Shown here: one piece after another, positions 8,783 through 16,651 of the stretch | Layout: every line of letters starts with the position of its first letter | Numbering within the stretch: the first letter of the stretch is position 1 | From: CAYPNF01 sp964411985 | GTDB taxonomy: Bacteria; Verrucomicrobiota; Verrucomicrobiia; Limisphaerales; J093 | Reading direction: 5' to 3' | Assembly: GCA_964411985.1 (NCBI GenBank) | Contig: CAYPNF010000006.1 | Location: 62,001 to 126,000 of the forward strand | DNA: 64,000 bases | Translations under genes and position numbers: made by a program | The notes under the pieces: model-generated | Databases searched by the model: none | The model's input: only the letters and a program-made list of their open reading frames with translations | What the model was told of the DNA's origin: nothing

Positions 8783-9442
8783 GTGAACGCAAAAACGAGC
8801 ATGCTTGGCATCCTGGGAATTTCAGTGGTTACCGCATGGTTGGCTGGGTACTGGATGCGCGGGTTGAGCACCTCCTCCAGAGAATCCTTGCGGCTGATGG
8901 ATGTCCCGTCGGCCGAGTACTTTGCTGACAATGCATCCTTCTCAGAAGTGCAGAACGCCAAGACGCTGTTGAAAGGCCTGGCCCTCCAGTACCGGGCGGA
9001 GGTTCAAGCCAGGCTGGGTGCGAGTATCTTGGTGGCGGCCCGGCAGCCCACGGGGGTGGAATCCAAAGTGAACCCGATTTTGGCTTGGAGTATTCGGAGA
9101 CTGGCGCAAGGCATCGAGGAATTTCAGGGAACCGACCACCAACTCCTCCTGGTGAATACCCTCCTGGGGATACTGCGGAAGGAAGCCCAGCATGAACGGT
9201 GGGTGGACGTGTATCTTCGCGCGCTTTATCAGCATCCAACCCACGAGTTGGTAGGGAGACTGGCGGCGGAGGCGTTAGAGCACGCGGCCGCTGTGGGAAA
9301 GAGCGAGGACCTTTTGGATGGTTTTAGGCATGTGATCGGAATCCCCTTGGAATTCAGTTCCAAAAGCCAAGTGCAGACCCTGTTGATTGAGAGAATGGCC
9401 GGCGAAAACCTTGTGTCTCGGGATGGGAGTGGCGTGTTTTGA
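8783..9442 (+). CDS. unknown membrane-anchored protein upstream of signal peptidase
   Basis: 219 residues from GTG 8783 (ATG 8801 is the alternative). One N-terminal hydrophobic segment (about residues 7-23, 'MLGILGISVVTAWLAGYW') and then a soluble, mainly helical region with no motif I recognise; it may contain helical-repeat character ('HPTHELVGRLAAEALEHAA'). Its stop overlaps the start of the signal peptidase gene by four bases, so the two are probably translated together. This suggests a role in the export or maturation of particular proteins, but that is inference from position only. Confidence 0.6.
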   Translation: MNAKTSMLGILGISVVTAWLAGYWMRGLSTSSRESLRLMDVPSAEYFADNASFSEVQNAKTLLKGLALQYRAEVQARLGASILVAARQPTGVESKVNPILAWSIRRLAQGIEEFQGTDHQLLLVNTLLGILRKEAQHERWVDVYLRALYQHPTHELVGRLAAEALEHAAAVGKSEDLLDGFRHVIGIPLEFSSKSQVQTLLIERMAGENLVSRDGSGVF

Positions 9443-10020
9443 GGAATGCCTGGTCATACAGTGCCCTGCCGGGCCATTGGTTTTGCCGAGAAGAGAGAGG
9501 TCGTGAACGTTCTCGATTCGGGCGGAGGAATTCCTGCCGGATCGTGCTTTCGTGTCTCGCGATGGTGCTTCTCGTGGGCCTGGCCTTCCGCATCAGGTAC
9601 CGATCGGCGCTGGTGATTGGGGCGAGCATGGAACCGACTTATTCCACTGGGGCCGTGCTGCTGGTTGATACCTCCGCCTACAAAGATGCGGAGCCTGCAA
9701 GGGGGGACATCGTGGTGGTGAGATATCGGAACGAGTACATTGTCAAACGGGTGGTGGGACTTCCTGGCGAGGATCTGGAGATGCAGTCGGGCGTGCTTCG
9801 CACAAACGGAACCGTCCTTCCTGAGACTTATCCAGTGCTTCGCGGTTCATTGGACATCGGGCATGGGAGCCTATTTGAGGGAAGGTATGCCCTAGTGGGC
9901 GACAACCGGTCCTTGGCTGCGGACGAGTTCGTCTATGCGGTAGTGGGGCGGGAACAGTTTGTAGGAAAAGTGACCCTTGCCTTTCGTTTGGGAAGGTTGA
10001 GCCGTGGCGGCACAAGCTAG
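9439..10020 (+). CDS. lepB: type I signal peptidase (S26)
   Basis: 193 residues. Cuts signal peptides at the outer face of the inner membrane. The nucleophile Ser is in 'IGASMEPTYSTG', the general-base Lys in 'YIVKRVVGLPGEDLE', and the S26 C-terminal box is 'YALVGDNRSLAADEF'. One hydrophobic helix ('VLSCLAMVLLVGLAF') precedes the catalytic domain. It is shorter than E. coli LepB (324 residues) and resembles compact forms with one transmembrane segment. The only start that keeps the helix with an N-terminal basic tail is TTG 9439, overlapping the upstream stop as TTGA. Probably an accessory copy dedicated to some substrates, since genomes of this group usually encode several. Confidence 0.85.
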   Translation: MRNAWSYSALPGHWFCREERGRERSRFGRRNSCRIVLSCLAMVLLVGLAFRIRYRSALVIGASMEPTYSTGAVLLVDTSAYKDAEPARGDIVVVRYRNEYIVKRVVGLPGEDLEMQSGVLRTNGTVLPETYPVLRGSLDIGHGSLFEGRYALVGDNRSLAADEFVYAVVGREQFVGKVTLAFRLGRLSRGGTS

Positions 10021-10151
10021 GCCAGGATGGTTCCAGAGGGCGCTAGGAGGAGAGCAGAAGCGTGCCCAGTAGGAACGTGGAGCTCATGGTCGGTGGTGCT
10101 TCTGGCCAATGACCCTGGGATAGAGCTTGGTGTGGAAGTTCGTCCTGTGTC

Positions 10152-11444
10152 TCACACCGTCACGGGCAGATGCTTCTTGGTAAAGGCAGGGTCAATATCT
10201 ACTCCCAGCCCGGGTCCGGTGGGGACTTTGATCTTGCCGTTTACCAACTTGAGCGATGAGGTCCTGCATTCGAATGGCACGACCGTCTCCAACCCTTTGA
10301 ACTCGTGATGCGCTCCAGCATTAGGCAGTACAGAGACAAGGTGACTGTTGTACAGAAAACCCAACCCGCCCCCCGACATGTGCGGGACAATTGACTTCCC
10401 GAGTGCGGCCGCCATCCGACCGACCTTGACGGATCGGATCAGTCCTCCGAAGTAGTAACTGTCCGGCTGCACAATATCGATCCCATCATGGGCGAGGAGC
10501 CAGCGGAAATTGACGAAACTCTGGTCCTGCTCTCCGTTTGCGATGGGTATGGTCAGGGCGTCAGACACCTTCTTGATAGCCTCGAAATCATCATACATCA
10601 CGGGCTCTTCGAAGTAGGCGTACCTGTTTTCTTCAAGGATTCTGCCCACGCGGATCGCCTCATCCACCTCGTAGTACCCATTCGCGTCTGCATAGAGAGC
10701 CATCTCGGCTCCGAAGATCTCCCGGAGGCGAGGGATCAACCGTTCCGTCTTTCCCACCGGACCCTTGGCATGCATGTCGGTGGTCATGAACATCAGGTAT
10801 CCCACCTTGATCTTGAGCGCCTTGGCATCATATTCCGCCACGGCTTTCCTGATGAGGTCCACGCTTTCCTCGAGGGGACGCTCCCGCCACTCGGTTGCCA
10901 CGTAAACGGGCACTTCAGGATGGTGGATTTCCCCAATCAGTTGGCCGATCGATCGTCCGGCTATCCGCCCGAGCATGTCCAGGATGGCGAACTCGATGGT
11001 GGCTAGCGGCAGGCCGAGGGAGATTCCGTTGTAACGAAAGTTGAAACCATAAATGTAGACCTTCTCCAGGATCAAATCCAACTCGCGGGCATCCTTGCCG
11101 AGGAAGAAGGGCCGCAGGTTTTGGAGAAAGATAGGGTAGAGACGATTCATGCCGCTGTGCGCGACTGAAATCCCCTCAGCACCGTCAGTAGACCGGACCC
11201 GGCACAGGTAGCTATTTTCCCACCGCAGCAGTTCGACGCTCTGGATGACGACGAGGCTCTTGAACAGCTCCTTCTTTAGGACGGGTTGGCGGAGGATGTT
11301 GAGAAGCAAGGTTTGTCTCGCTTCGGCCTCCTGCGGAACTCTGGAGCTTGGGGTGTTCGCTCCTTGGGAGAACATCGGAAGAAGGGGAGAAGCAAGGCTT
11401 GCCACCCCCGCTTTCGAGAGGAAGTCTCTTCGACTGGATCTCAT
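10152..11444 (-). CDS. Tat-exported enolase-superfamily (mandelate racemase-type) enzyme
   Basis: 430 residues. N-terminus 'RSSRRDFLSKAGVASLASP' is a twin-arginine signal. The catalytic barrel shows the superfamily pattern: K-x-K base ('DAKALKIKVGY'), metal ligands D in 'MALYADANGYYE', E in 'YFEEPVMYDD', E in 'ANGEQDQS', then 'IVQPDSYYFGGL' and a His in 'SIVPHMSGGGLG'. This combination points to proton abstraction alpha to a carboxylate, as in acid-sugar dehydratases or racemases; no subgroup can be set by eye. An exported member is unusual for the superfamily but frequent in Verrucomicrobiota. It is the last gene of the minus-strand run that begins at 16356, 14 bp after the barrel gene. Confidence 0.85.
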   Translation of the reverse strand: MRSSRRDFLSKAGVASLASPLLPMFSQGANTPSSRVPQEAEARQTLLLNILRQPVLKKELFKSLVVIQSVELLRWENSYLCRVRSTDGAEGISVAHSGMNRLYPIFLQNLRPFFLGKDARELDLILEKVYIYGFNFRYNGISLGLPLATIEFAILDMLGRIAGRSIGQLIGEIHHPEVPVYVATEWRERPLEESVDLIRKAVAEYDAKALKIKVGYLMFMTTDMHAKGPVGKTERLIPRLREIFGAEMALYADANGYYEVDEAIRVGRILEENRYAYFEEPVMYDDFEAIKKVSDALTIPIANGEQDQSFVNFRWLLAHDGIDIVQPDSYYFGGLIRSVKVGRMAAALGKSIVPHMSGGGLGFLYNSHLVSVLPNAGAHHEFKGLETVVPFECRTSSLKLVNGKIKVPTGPGLGVDIDPAFTKKHLPVTV

Positions 11445-11458
11445 GGGAGGGGAGGAGA

Positions 11459-12124
11459 TCAGAAATTCAGGCCGAAAGCAACTACGACGGTGGGTTTACT
11501 CAGGTCCGGATCGAAGAGGTAGCCGGTGAGGTCCACCGCCTTGTACGAAAAGCCCAGGAGGATCCCGCGCTGGATCTCCCGTTCGCTCTTGTAAGTACGG
11601 GTGCGTTGAGTCACGAGCCCGAACCGCAGCCAGTCGACGGGCGCGATCGACAGTTCCGACCAGCTGTAGAAGAAACTTGCCGAAGAGTCGCTGGCGTCGA
11701 TGACCCACTCTCCCTCACTATAGAGTTCGAGTTTCCACCAGCTGAGTGACCCTTTGTAGCCGGGGGCAATGCCGGTGGTGTTACCGAAAACGCCACCGAG
11801 CATGGGCGTGATTTCCCAGGTTAGTTGCTTGCCCCCGCCGAAATTGTATCCTATCCAGGCTGAACCTGTTTCCAGATCCTCGTAGTTGTAGCGTGCTTCC
11901 AGATGCAGCCAGCCGCGGTCCGCCGTAAAAGTGGGCTGGACGAACTCTCGGTCGTCCGGAACAAAGTACGTGAGAACTGTTGCGGAAAAGCCCCAGCCTG
12001 CGGCCTTGTCGTCAAGCACGGGAGCCGGGGACGGTGCGGCGAGGGGCGCGTTGGTTCCCTCTTGTCCGATGGCCTGAGCGGCACAAAGGGCGAAGGTGGA
12101 GATCAGGACGAACGCAAAACGCAT
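11459..12124 (-). CDS. predicted outer-membrane beta-barrel protein
   Basis: 221 residues from ATG 12124 with signal peptide 'MRFAFVLISTFALCAAQA'. The rest alternates polar and aromatic or aliphatic residues in strands ('LHLEARYNYEDLE', 'SAWIGYNFGGG', 'LTWEITPMLGGVFG', 'WWKLELYSEGEWVI', 'FFYSWSELSIAP') and ends with a terminal Phe ('TVVVAFGLNF'), the usual signal for barrel assembly. Size suggests an 8- to 10-stranded barrel. No enzyme or porin family recognised. Lies 5 bp after the VIT-like gene and 14 bp before the enolase-fold gene, so it is likely part of the same transcript and might be an outer-membrane route for an ion or solute of that system. Confidence 0.65.
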   Translation of the reverse strand: MRFAFVLISTFALCAAQAIGQEGTNAPLAAPSPAPVLDDKAAGWGFSATVLTYFVPDDREFVQPTFTADRGWLHLEARYNYEDLETGSAWIGYNFGGGKQLTWEITPMLGGVFGNTTGIAPGYKGSLSWWKLELYSEGEWVIDASDSSASFFYSWSELSIAPVDWLRFGLVTQRTRTYKSEREIQRGILLGFSYKAVDLTGYLFDPDLSKPTVVVAFGLNF

Positions 12125-12129
12125 AGTGA

Positions 12130-12792
12130 CTAGCCCCCTAGTGCCATGGTGAGACCCACCAGGAGAATACCTAGTGCGACCATTGCGAGTCCCGCTAGCC
12201 AGGGTCTGAGCCCGGAAATCCTCCCAAAGGCATAGCCGGAGACGAAGAGCAGGGCGACAGCGATGGCATTGGACACGCGCATGGCCTGTGCCAGATTCCC
12301 CATGAAAATGAACGGTATCGCCACTGGAAAAGTGGTGAGAAACACCCACAAGGCGACGGCCAGGGCGGCCAGCCAGTCATCTTTGCGCACTCGCGGCCGG
12401 GAGGCAGGTTCGGGTGTTTGGAGCAGTTTCTCGCGTAGGGAATCGTACTCTTTGGGGCCGAGAGCGGCAGCCACCTCGGGCGGCAGTGCATCTGCGATGA
12501 TCCCCTTCGCTTCCTCCGGCGATGATGCCTGTCGCAGGGCTCGCCAAGATCGGATGCGGCGTCCTTCCTCACTCAAACACCCCATGAGGTAGAACAAGCC
12601 ATCAATGATGCCCCAAGCCAGGTTACACCCCAGCGCGCCAACGAGCATAGTCCGCACATCGTCGCGTCCGGCATCAGCCACGCTGAGCGAGCCTGTGAAG
12701 GTGAGAACCATGATCAAGCCAAAAAGTACCTCGGCGATGCGTTCCTCCGGTTCCAGCAGGCGTTTGGAGGGCTTGGGGGACGGAGTATCCAT
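12130..12792 (-). CDS. polytopic membrane protein, possibly VIT1/CCC1-like
   Basis: 220 residues from ATG 12792. Cytoplasmic N-terminal 25 residues, two helices ('VLFGLIMVLTFTGSLSVA' and 'VGALGCNLAWGIIDGLFYLM'), a soluble middle section of about 70 residues rich in Glu and Arg, then three helices to the C-terminus. This two-plus-three pattern with an acidic central segment resembles VIT1/CCC1 iron/manganese transporters, but the typical VIT1 glycine motif is not clear, so the call is tentative. Starts 50 bp after the Ca2+/cation antiporter gene. A role in divalent cation movement would fit the neighbours. Confidence 0.5.
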   Translation of the reverse strand: MDTPSPKPSKRLLEPEERIAEVLFGLIMVLTFTGSLSVADAGRDDVRTMLVGALGCNLAWGIIDGLFYLMGCLSEEGRRIRSWRALRQASSPEEAKGIIADALPPEVAAALGPKEYDSLREKLLQTPEPASRPRVRKDDWLAALAVALWVFLTTFPVAIPFIFMGNLAQAMRVSNAIAVALLFVSGYAFGRISGLRPWLAGLAMVALGILLVGLTMALGG

Positions 12793-12842
12793 GGGAAGTG
12801 AAGGGTGGAATGAGAATCGAGGTTCCTTCGCCCGGGGCGGGA

Positions 12843-13943
12843 TCACGGAGACCGGGGAGGCAGGAGATAGAGCGTCATGGCGAAGATCATATACACCATG
12901 ATCAGCAATACTCCAACAAACCAAGCAGAGCGCCCGCTGGTGGTCACGAGGGAAGCGGTCATGGTGGCGACAAGAATCATAACCACCGCCCCGGGCCAGA
13001 ACTGGAGATCCATCGGGGTCGGCCCGATGAAGTAGCTCAGGAATACCAGGACTGGCGCGACGAACAGCGCAATTTGGGATGCACTGCCCAGGGCGATGCC
13101 CACACTGAGGTCCAGGCGGTTCTTGCGTGCGGCCGCGAACGCTGAAGTCATCTCAGCCGCCGCACCCACGAGAGCCACGACAATGAAGCCTACGAAGGCC
13201 TGGGTCATGCCGAAGGTTTCGGCTGCCTTCTGGACGGACTCGACAAACACCTCGCTAACCAGTGCCACGAGCACAGTGACGCCGGTCAGAGTGGCCAGGG
13301 CCAAGCCGATGGGCCAGGGCGCTTCGTCGGAATCGACGGCTTCCCCGGATTCCACACTGGCGAACATTTCCCGGTGCGTCTTCAGCGAGAAGAGCATCCC
13401 CAGCCCGTAGGCCACGATGAGCAGAACCGCCAACCCCAGGCTCAACTTCTTGGTAAAGGCAACCTGCACAGCGTCCGCTTGGGAAACCGCCGAGGGAATC
13501 AGAAGCGCGATCGTTGCCAGGAACAGCAACCCTGCCTGCACCCGGGCGCTGACTCGGTTGTACTCCTGCACATGGTGCTTGAGCCCGCCCAGGAGAAAGG
13601 ATGCCCCCAGCATGAACAGAGTGTTGGTGACGATCGCGCCCGCAATGGACGCCTTGACCAGCATGTACTCTCCGGCGCGCAGGGCAGCGATCGCGATGAC
13701 CAATTCCGTTAGATTCCCCAGTGTGGCATTCAGCAGGCCACCGACGGCATCGCCCGTCTTGGAAGCCACCGATTCTGTTGCGTGGCTGAGCAGAGCCGCC
13801 AACGGCACAATGGCCAAGACCGAAAGCAGGAACAGAAGCGTATGGGCTTCCGGTTTCATCTTCTCCGCGGCGAGCACAACGGGAACAAAGACCAGGAGCC
13901 AGAGCAGCGGGTAATGTCGAATCTCGTGGAAGAGAGGTTTCAT
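12843..13943 (-). CDS. Ca2+/H+ antiporter (CaCA superfamily, CAX type)
   Basis: 366 residues from ATG 13943, overlapping the channel gene stop by four bases; the open frame continues upstream to 14486 but that part is only the channel gene in another phase. Eleven or so hydrophobic segments, with the two inverted alpha-repeat motifs that define the superfamily: 'LGNLTELVIAIAAL' in the first half and 'LVGAAAEMTSAFAAARKNRL' in the second, each with the conserved Glu. An acidic stretch 'ESGEAVDSDE' splits the halves. CAX proteins export Ca2+ (or other cations) in exchange for protons. Location between a K+ channel and a VIT-like protein supports an ion-homeostasis unit. Confidence 0.9.
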   Translation of the reverse strand: MKPLFHEIRHYPLLWLLVFVPVVLAAEKMKPEAHTLLFLLSVLAIVPLAALLSHATESVASKTGDAVGGLLNATLGNLTELVIAIAALRAGEYMLVKASIAGAIVTNTLFMLGASFLLGGLKHHVQEYNRVSARVQAGLLFLATIALLIPSAVSQADAVQVAFTKKLSLGLAVLLIVAYGLGMLFSLKTHREMFASVESGEAVDSDEAPWPIGLALATLTGVTVLVALVSEVFVESVQKAAETFGMTQAFVGFIVVALVGAAAEMTSAFAAARKNRLDLSVGIALGSASQIALFVAPVLVFLSYFIGPTPMDLQFWPGAVVMILVATMTASLVTTSGRSAWFVGVLLIMVYMIFAMTLYLLPPRSP

Positions 13944-14398
13944 AGTGGTTTGCCATGGTTCTGTGGTTGGCTGGGTTGTGTCACTTTTGGCTGGGCATCG
14001 TAGATCCTGCTTACGACGGTGAAGAAGAAGCCGGTGGACCAACCGCACATGAGCACACCCGTGAGCGCCTCGACGCCGCCGACGAACCGAAAATCCTTCG
14101 GGAGCACCAAGTCCCCGTATCCGGTGGTCGTGTAGGTCACCATGCTGAAATAGAAGGAAGAATGCAGGTCCGGCATCGCCTCCGCCCAGAAGTAGAAGAG
14201 CGCCCAGACCGTGATCTCGAGCAGATGGAAGAGGACCATCCAGCCCGCGAGACGAACGAACAGCCAAGTCCCAGGCCAGAAGTCCTGTGCGGGAACGGAC
14301 TGGATGCGAAGCCAGCGCAACGCCGAAGTCACTCCACCGGCGTGGATGGAAACGCATAGCGCCATCAGGCACCAGGCAATAAGGAGTTTGATCAACAT
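13940..14398 (-). CDS. small potassium channel (Ion_trans_2 type)
   Basis: 152 residues. Helix 1 'LIKLLIAWCLMALCVSI', helix 2 'WLFVRLAGWMVLFHLLEI', a pore loop with the selectivity filter TTTGYGDL (residues 90-97) and an inner helix 'GGVEALTGVLMCGWSTGFFF' with a glycine hinge. There is no cyclic-nucleotide-binding domain or RCK domain, so any link to the nucleotide cyclase next door would be indirect. The subunit is a three-helix variant of the two-helix bacterial pore and would act as a tetramer in the inner membrane. Three bases separate it from the cyclase gene and it overlaps the antiporter gene, so the three are almost certainly one transcript. Confidence 0.88.
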   Translation of the reverse strand: MLIKLLIAWCLMALCVSIHAGGVTSALRWLRIQSVPAQDFWPGTWLFVRLAGWMVLFHLLEITVWALFYFWAEAMPDLHSSFYFSMVTYTTTGYGDLVLPKDFRFVGGVEALTGVLMCGWSTGFFFTVVSRIYDAQPKVTQPSQPQNHGKPL

Positions 14399-14401
14399 AC
14401 T

Positions 14402-15835
14402 CTACCCAACCCGTTCGACCCTGCCGGTGAGCTGGTCGATTCGGGACCTCACCCGCGGAGGAACTGAGGTGAAGTGGATTAGACAACGAGAGCCTGGTTC
14501 ATCCAGAGAGCGGACCACTTTGGCGTAGAGTTCCGACGCTTCCTGGTCATCACCAACCTTCTCCAAACGCAACAGGAGATTGGAGTAAGCTGGAACGGGC
14601 GTGCGCACTTCGAGCACGGCTTGGCGCTGGGAGAGAGCAACGAAAAGGGCAGGCTCCAGCTGTTCATCAAAATGCTTCCCGGTGAGGCGAACGTAGTGAA
14701 CCGGCACGGGTTTGGGCAACGGAGCACATGCTTCTTCTGGCTCGAGCCCCAACTCCGGGTGATCCTCGTGGCCCAGCAGATGGCGGCACCTGAGTGGCTC
14801 TTTCATTCCCTTGGCATGGACCTCGACCTCGCCCCCAAGGACGAGGCCTCGGCCGGCGCAGTCCATCAAGGTGGGAGAGACGATGATTTGGCCACCCACG
14901 GTAAAGCTCTCGATGCGCGCCGTGGTGTTGATCGTGCGGCCCACCACGCCATACTTGGACCGCTTGACGGACCCAATGTTGCCAACCACCACCTCCCCCG
15001 TATGCAGGGCCACTCCCATCTCTATGGGGGGCCATCCGTTCTGGAGATTCTGGTCGTTGACGGCCTTCATCGCCTTCTGCATCCCCAAGGCGCAAAGGAC
15101 GGCCCGCCGCGGGTCATCCTGCATGGATACCGGGGCGCCAAAGAGCACCAGGATCGCATCACCGATGATCTCGTCGATCGTCCCGCCACACTGTTGGATG
15201 ACTTCCACCATCGCCGAAAGATAGTGATTCAGCAGGGAAACGACTTCCGTGGCCTCAAGCCGCTCCGCCAAGGCCGTGAAGCCTCGAAGGTCGGACATCA
15301 GGATTGTCACCGTACGCTTCTCTCCACCGAGTTTGAGCCCGTCGGGAGCGTCCAAGAGCGCTTCCACGACTTCATCACTGGTGTAGCGTCCAAAGACCTT
15401 CCGGATGAACTCGTTGCGGCGCTCCAACTCCTGGTAGGAGTCCTTGAGTTGTTGCGTCATTTGGTTGAAGGCAATCGAGAAATCCCCCATGAAGTCCACC
15501 CGCTGCTCCAGGTCTCCATCGGCGATCTGCTGGGTCTTGTAGGTGAGATGCCGAAGATTCGATTGGAGTGCCTTCAAGGACTGGGCCGCTGGCATTCGTC
15601 CCAGAAGACTGCGGGTTTCGAGATCCCCGCGGGCGAGTTGCTCCAGGGCTTCCGCGAACGGCGCGAACTCGGACAGAAAGCGGTTTAGGTAAGTAATGAG
15701 TTGGCGAAGTTCGTTGTCGGGCAAATCCGCTGGAATCGCCACCGGAGGAGGCACTTTGCCCGTGCGAAGCTGGTGAAGCGCCGCAGTGACGCTATCCAGG
15801 AGCGACTCTTGGACGGAGATCATGCCTTGACTCAC
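14402..15835 (-). CDS. class III adenylate/guanylate cyclase with HAMP-like linker
   Basis: 477 residues, no membrane helix. Residues 40-140 are helical with a HAMP-like or coiled-coil segment ('LARGDLETRS', 'IADGDLEQRV'), residues 140-350 the cyclase domain, residues 370-477 an extra domain of unknown type. Metal-binding Asp are D182 ('LMSDLRGFTALAERL') and D226 ('IDEIIGDAILVLFGAP'); the transition-state Asn/Arg region is 'GRTINTTARIE'. The base-selecting position that is Lys in adenylate cyclases is E222 here, as in guanylate cyclases, while its partner position ('YGVVG') is Gly, so cAMP versus cGMP cannot be decided. The start overlaps the V4R gene stop, suggesting that the V4R protein is its sensory partner. 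Confidence 0.9.
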   Translation of the reverse strand: MSQGMISVQESLLDSVTAALHQLRTGKVPPPVAIPADLPDNELRQLITYLNRFLSEFAPFAEALEQLARGDLETRSLLGRMPAAQSLKALQSNLRHLTYKTQQIADGDLEQRVDFMGDFSIAFNQMTQQLKDSYQELERRNEFIRKVFGRYTSDEVVEALLDAPDGLKLGGEKRTVTILMSDLRGFTALAERLEATEVVSLLNHYLSAMVEVIQQCGGTIDEIIGDAILVLFGAPVSMQDDPRRAVLCALGMQKAMKAVNDQNLQNGWPPIEMGVALHTGEVVVGNIGSVKRSKYGVVGRTINTTARIESFTVGGQIIVSPTLMDCAGRGLVLGGEVEVHAKGMKEPLRCRHLLGHEDHPELGLEPEEACAPLPKPVPVHYVRLTGKHFDEQLEPALFVALSQRQAVLEVRTPVPAYSNLLLRLEKVGDDQEASELYAKVVRSLDEPGSRCLIHFTSVPPRVRSRIDQLTGRVERVG

Positions 15836-16356
15836 TTAGGAACCACCGTGAACCGGCAGACCCGCGCCCCCGAGCCCCAGCAGTCGACTTCCTTGACAGC
15901 ATAGTCCTTACCCGAGTACTCGAGCAGCAGGCCCGCGATGAAACCCTCGTCGTAGGTACAGATCTGTTCCGAGCAAAAGGGGATTCCCGAGCAGTCGAGG
16001 TCTTCCTCCACCACGATCACGAATGAGCCTTTCTCCAAGTCAGAGGACTCGACACGGAAGATGCCGATGTTCAGCTCCTTCATGGAGCGCTGGATATCGG
16101 CGAAGAACTCATTCAAGTCGTTCTTCTGGGTTAGGACGTTGGTGTAATAGGCCCGTCCAGCCTGTTTGCCTGCGTCAAAGAAGGCCTGGTCCGCTTTGGC
16201 GACCCCGAACTCTCGGATGAGAACGTCCCGGAGTGTGTACTGCATCAAGCGGTACACGGCCACATGGGTCATCGGCCCTAGGTTGGGGCGGCCTTCCTTC
16301 AAGTCGCCCAACATGCTCCATTCGAACTGGCTCTCGTCTCGTTCTTCTCTAAACAT
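15832..16356 (-). CDS. V4R-domain sensor protein
   Basis: 174 residues from ATG 16356, preceded by an AAAGGAAAGG ribosome site. The C-terminal half has the V4R (4-vinyl-reductase) signature: 'GSFVIVVEEDLDCSG', 'CTYDEGFIAGLLLEYSG' and 'VKEVDCWGSGARVCRFTV', with four to five conserved Cys. V4R domains bind small hydrophobic ligands or metal-tetrapyrroles; they occur in BchJ, as the N-terminal ligand domain of XylR/DmpR regulators and in stand-alone sensors. The N-terminal half ('MTHVAVYRLMQYTLRDVL') matches the helical lead-in seen in stand-alone forms. First gene of the run; overlaps the cyclase by four bases. Sensor role is inference from the family and coupling. Confidence 0.85.
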   Translation of the reverse strand: MFREERDESQFEWSMLGDLKEGRPNLGPMTHVAVYRLMQYTLRDVLIREFGVAKADQAFFDAGKQAGRAYYTNVLTQKNDLNEFFADIQRSMKELNIGIFRVESSDLEKGSFVIVVEEDLDCSGIPFCSEQICTYDEGFIAGLLLEYSGKDYAVKEVDCWGSGARVCRFTVVPK

Positions 16357-16651
16357 GGTATGTTTCCTTTCCTTTTGCAGACCCACGGTCACACCCCGGG
16401 GCTCCACCTTGGGCTACTTTTGATGAGTTGGTTTCGGCGGCACATTGGTCTTCTGGGTGCATGCCGAGCATCCCGCTTTGCTGGCAGCCAGTCAAGTTCC
16501 CCTATCTCGACGTGGTTTTCACAATATTGGTTGGCGGATTTGACGAGGGCCGTGAATCCGGTACTGGTCGTTAAGGAGATCGTTTGCAACAGAGAGTCTA
16601 TTTGGTGTTGTATAGGCAACACGAATCGCTAAAGTAGCCCCTATTCGCGCT
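16357..16651. other. intergenic region between divergent operons
   Basis: 295 bases between the V4R start (minus) and the DUF1080 start (plus). I see the purine-rich ribosome site for V4R (16357-16380) but no convincing promoter pair in either direction and no credible gene; the short frames present on both strands have no family character. Confidence 0.5.

Noticed and set aside
13944..14486. N-terminal extension of the CAX gene (long open frame from 14486)
   Set aside because: It covers the K+ channel gene in a different phase and has no antiporter homology; ATG 13943 gives the family length.
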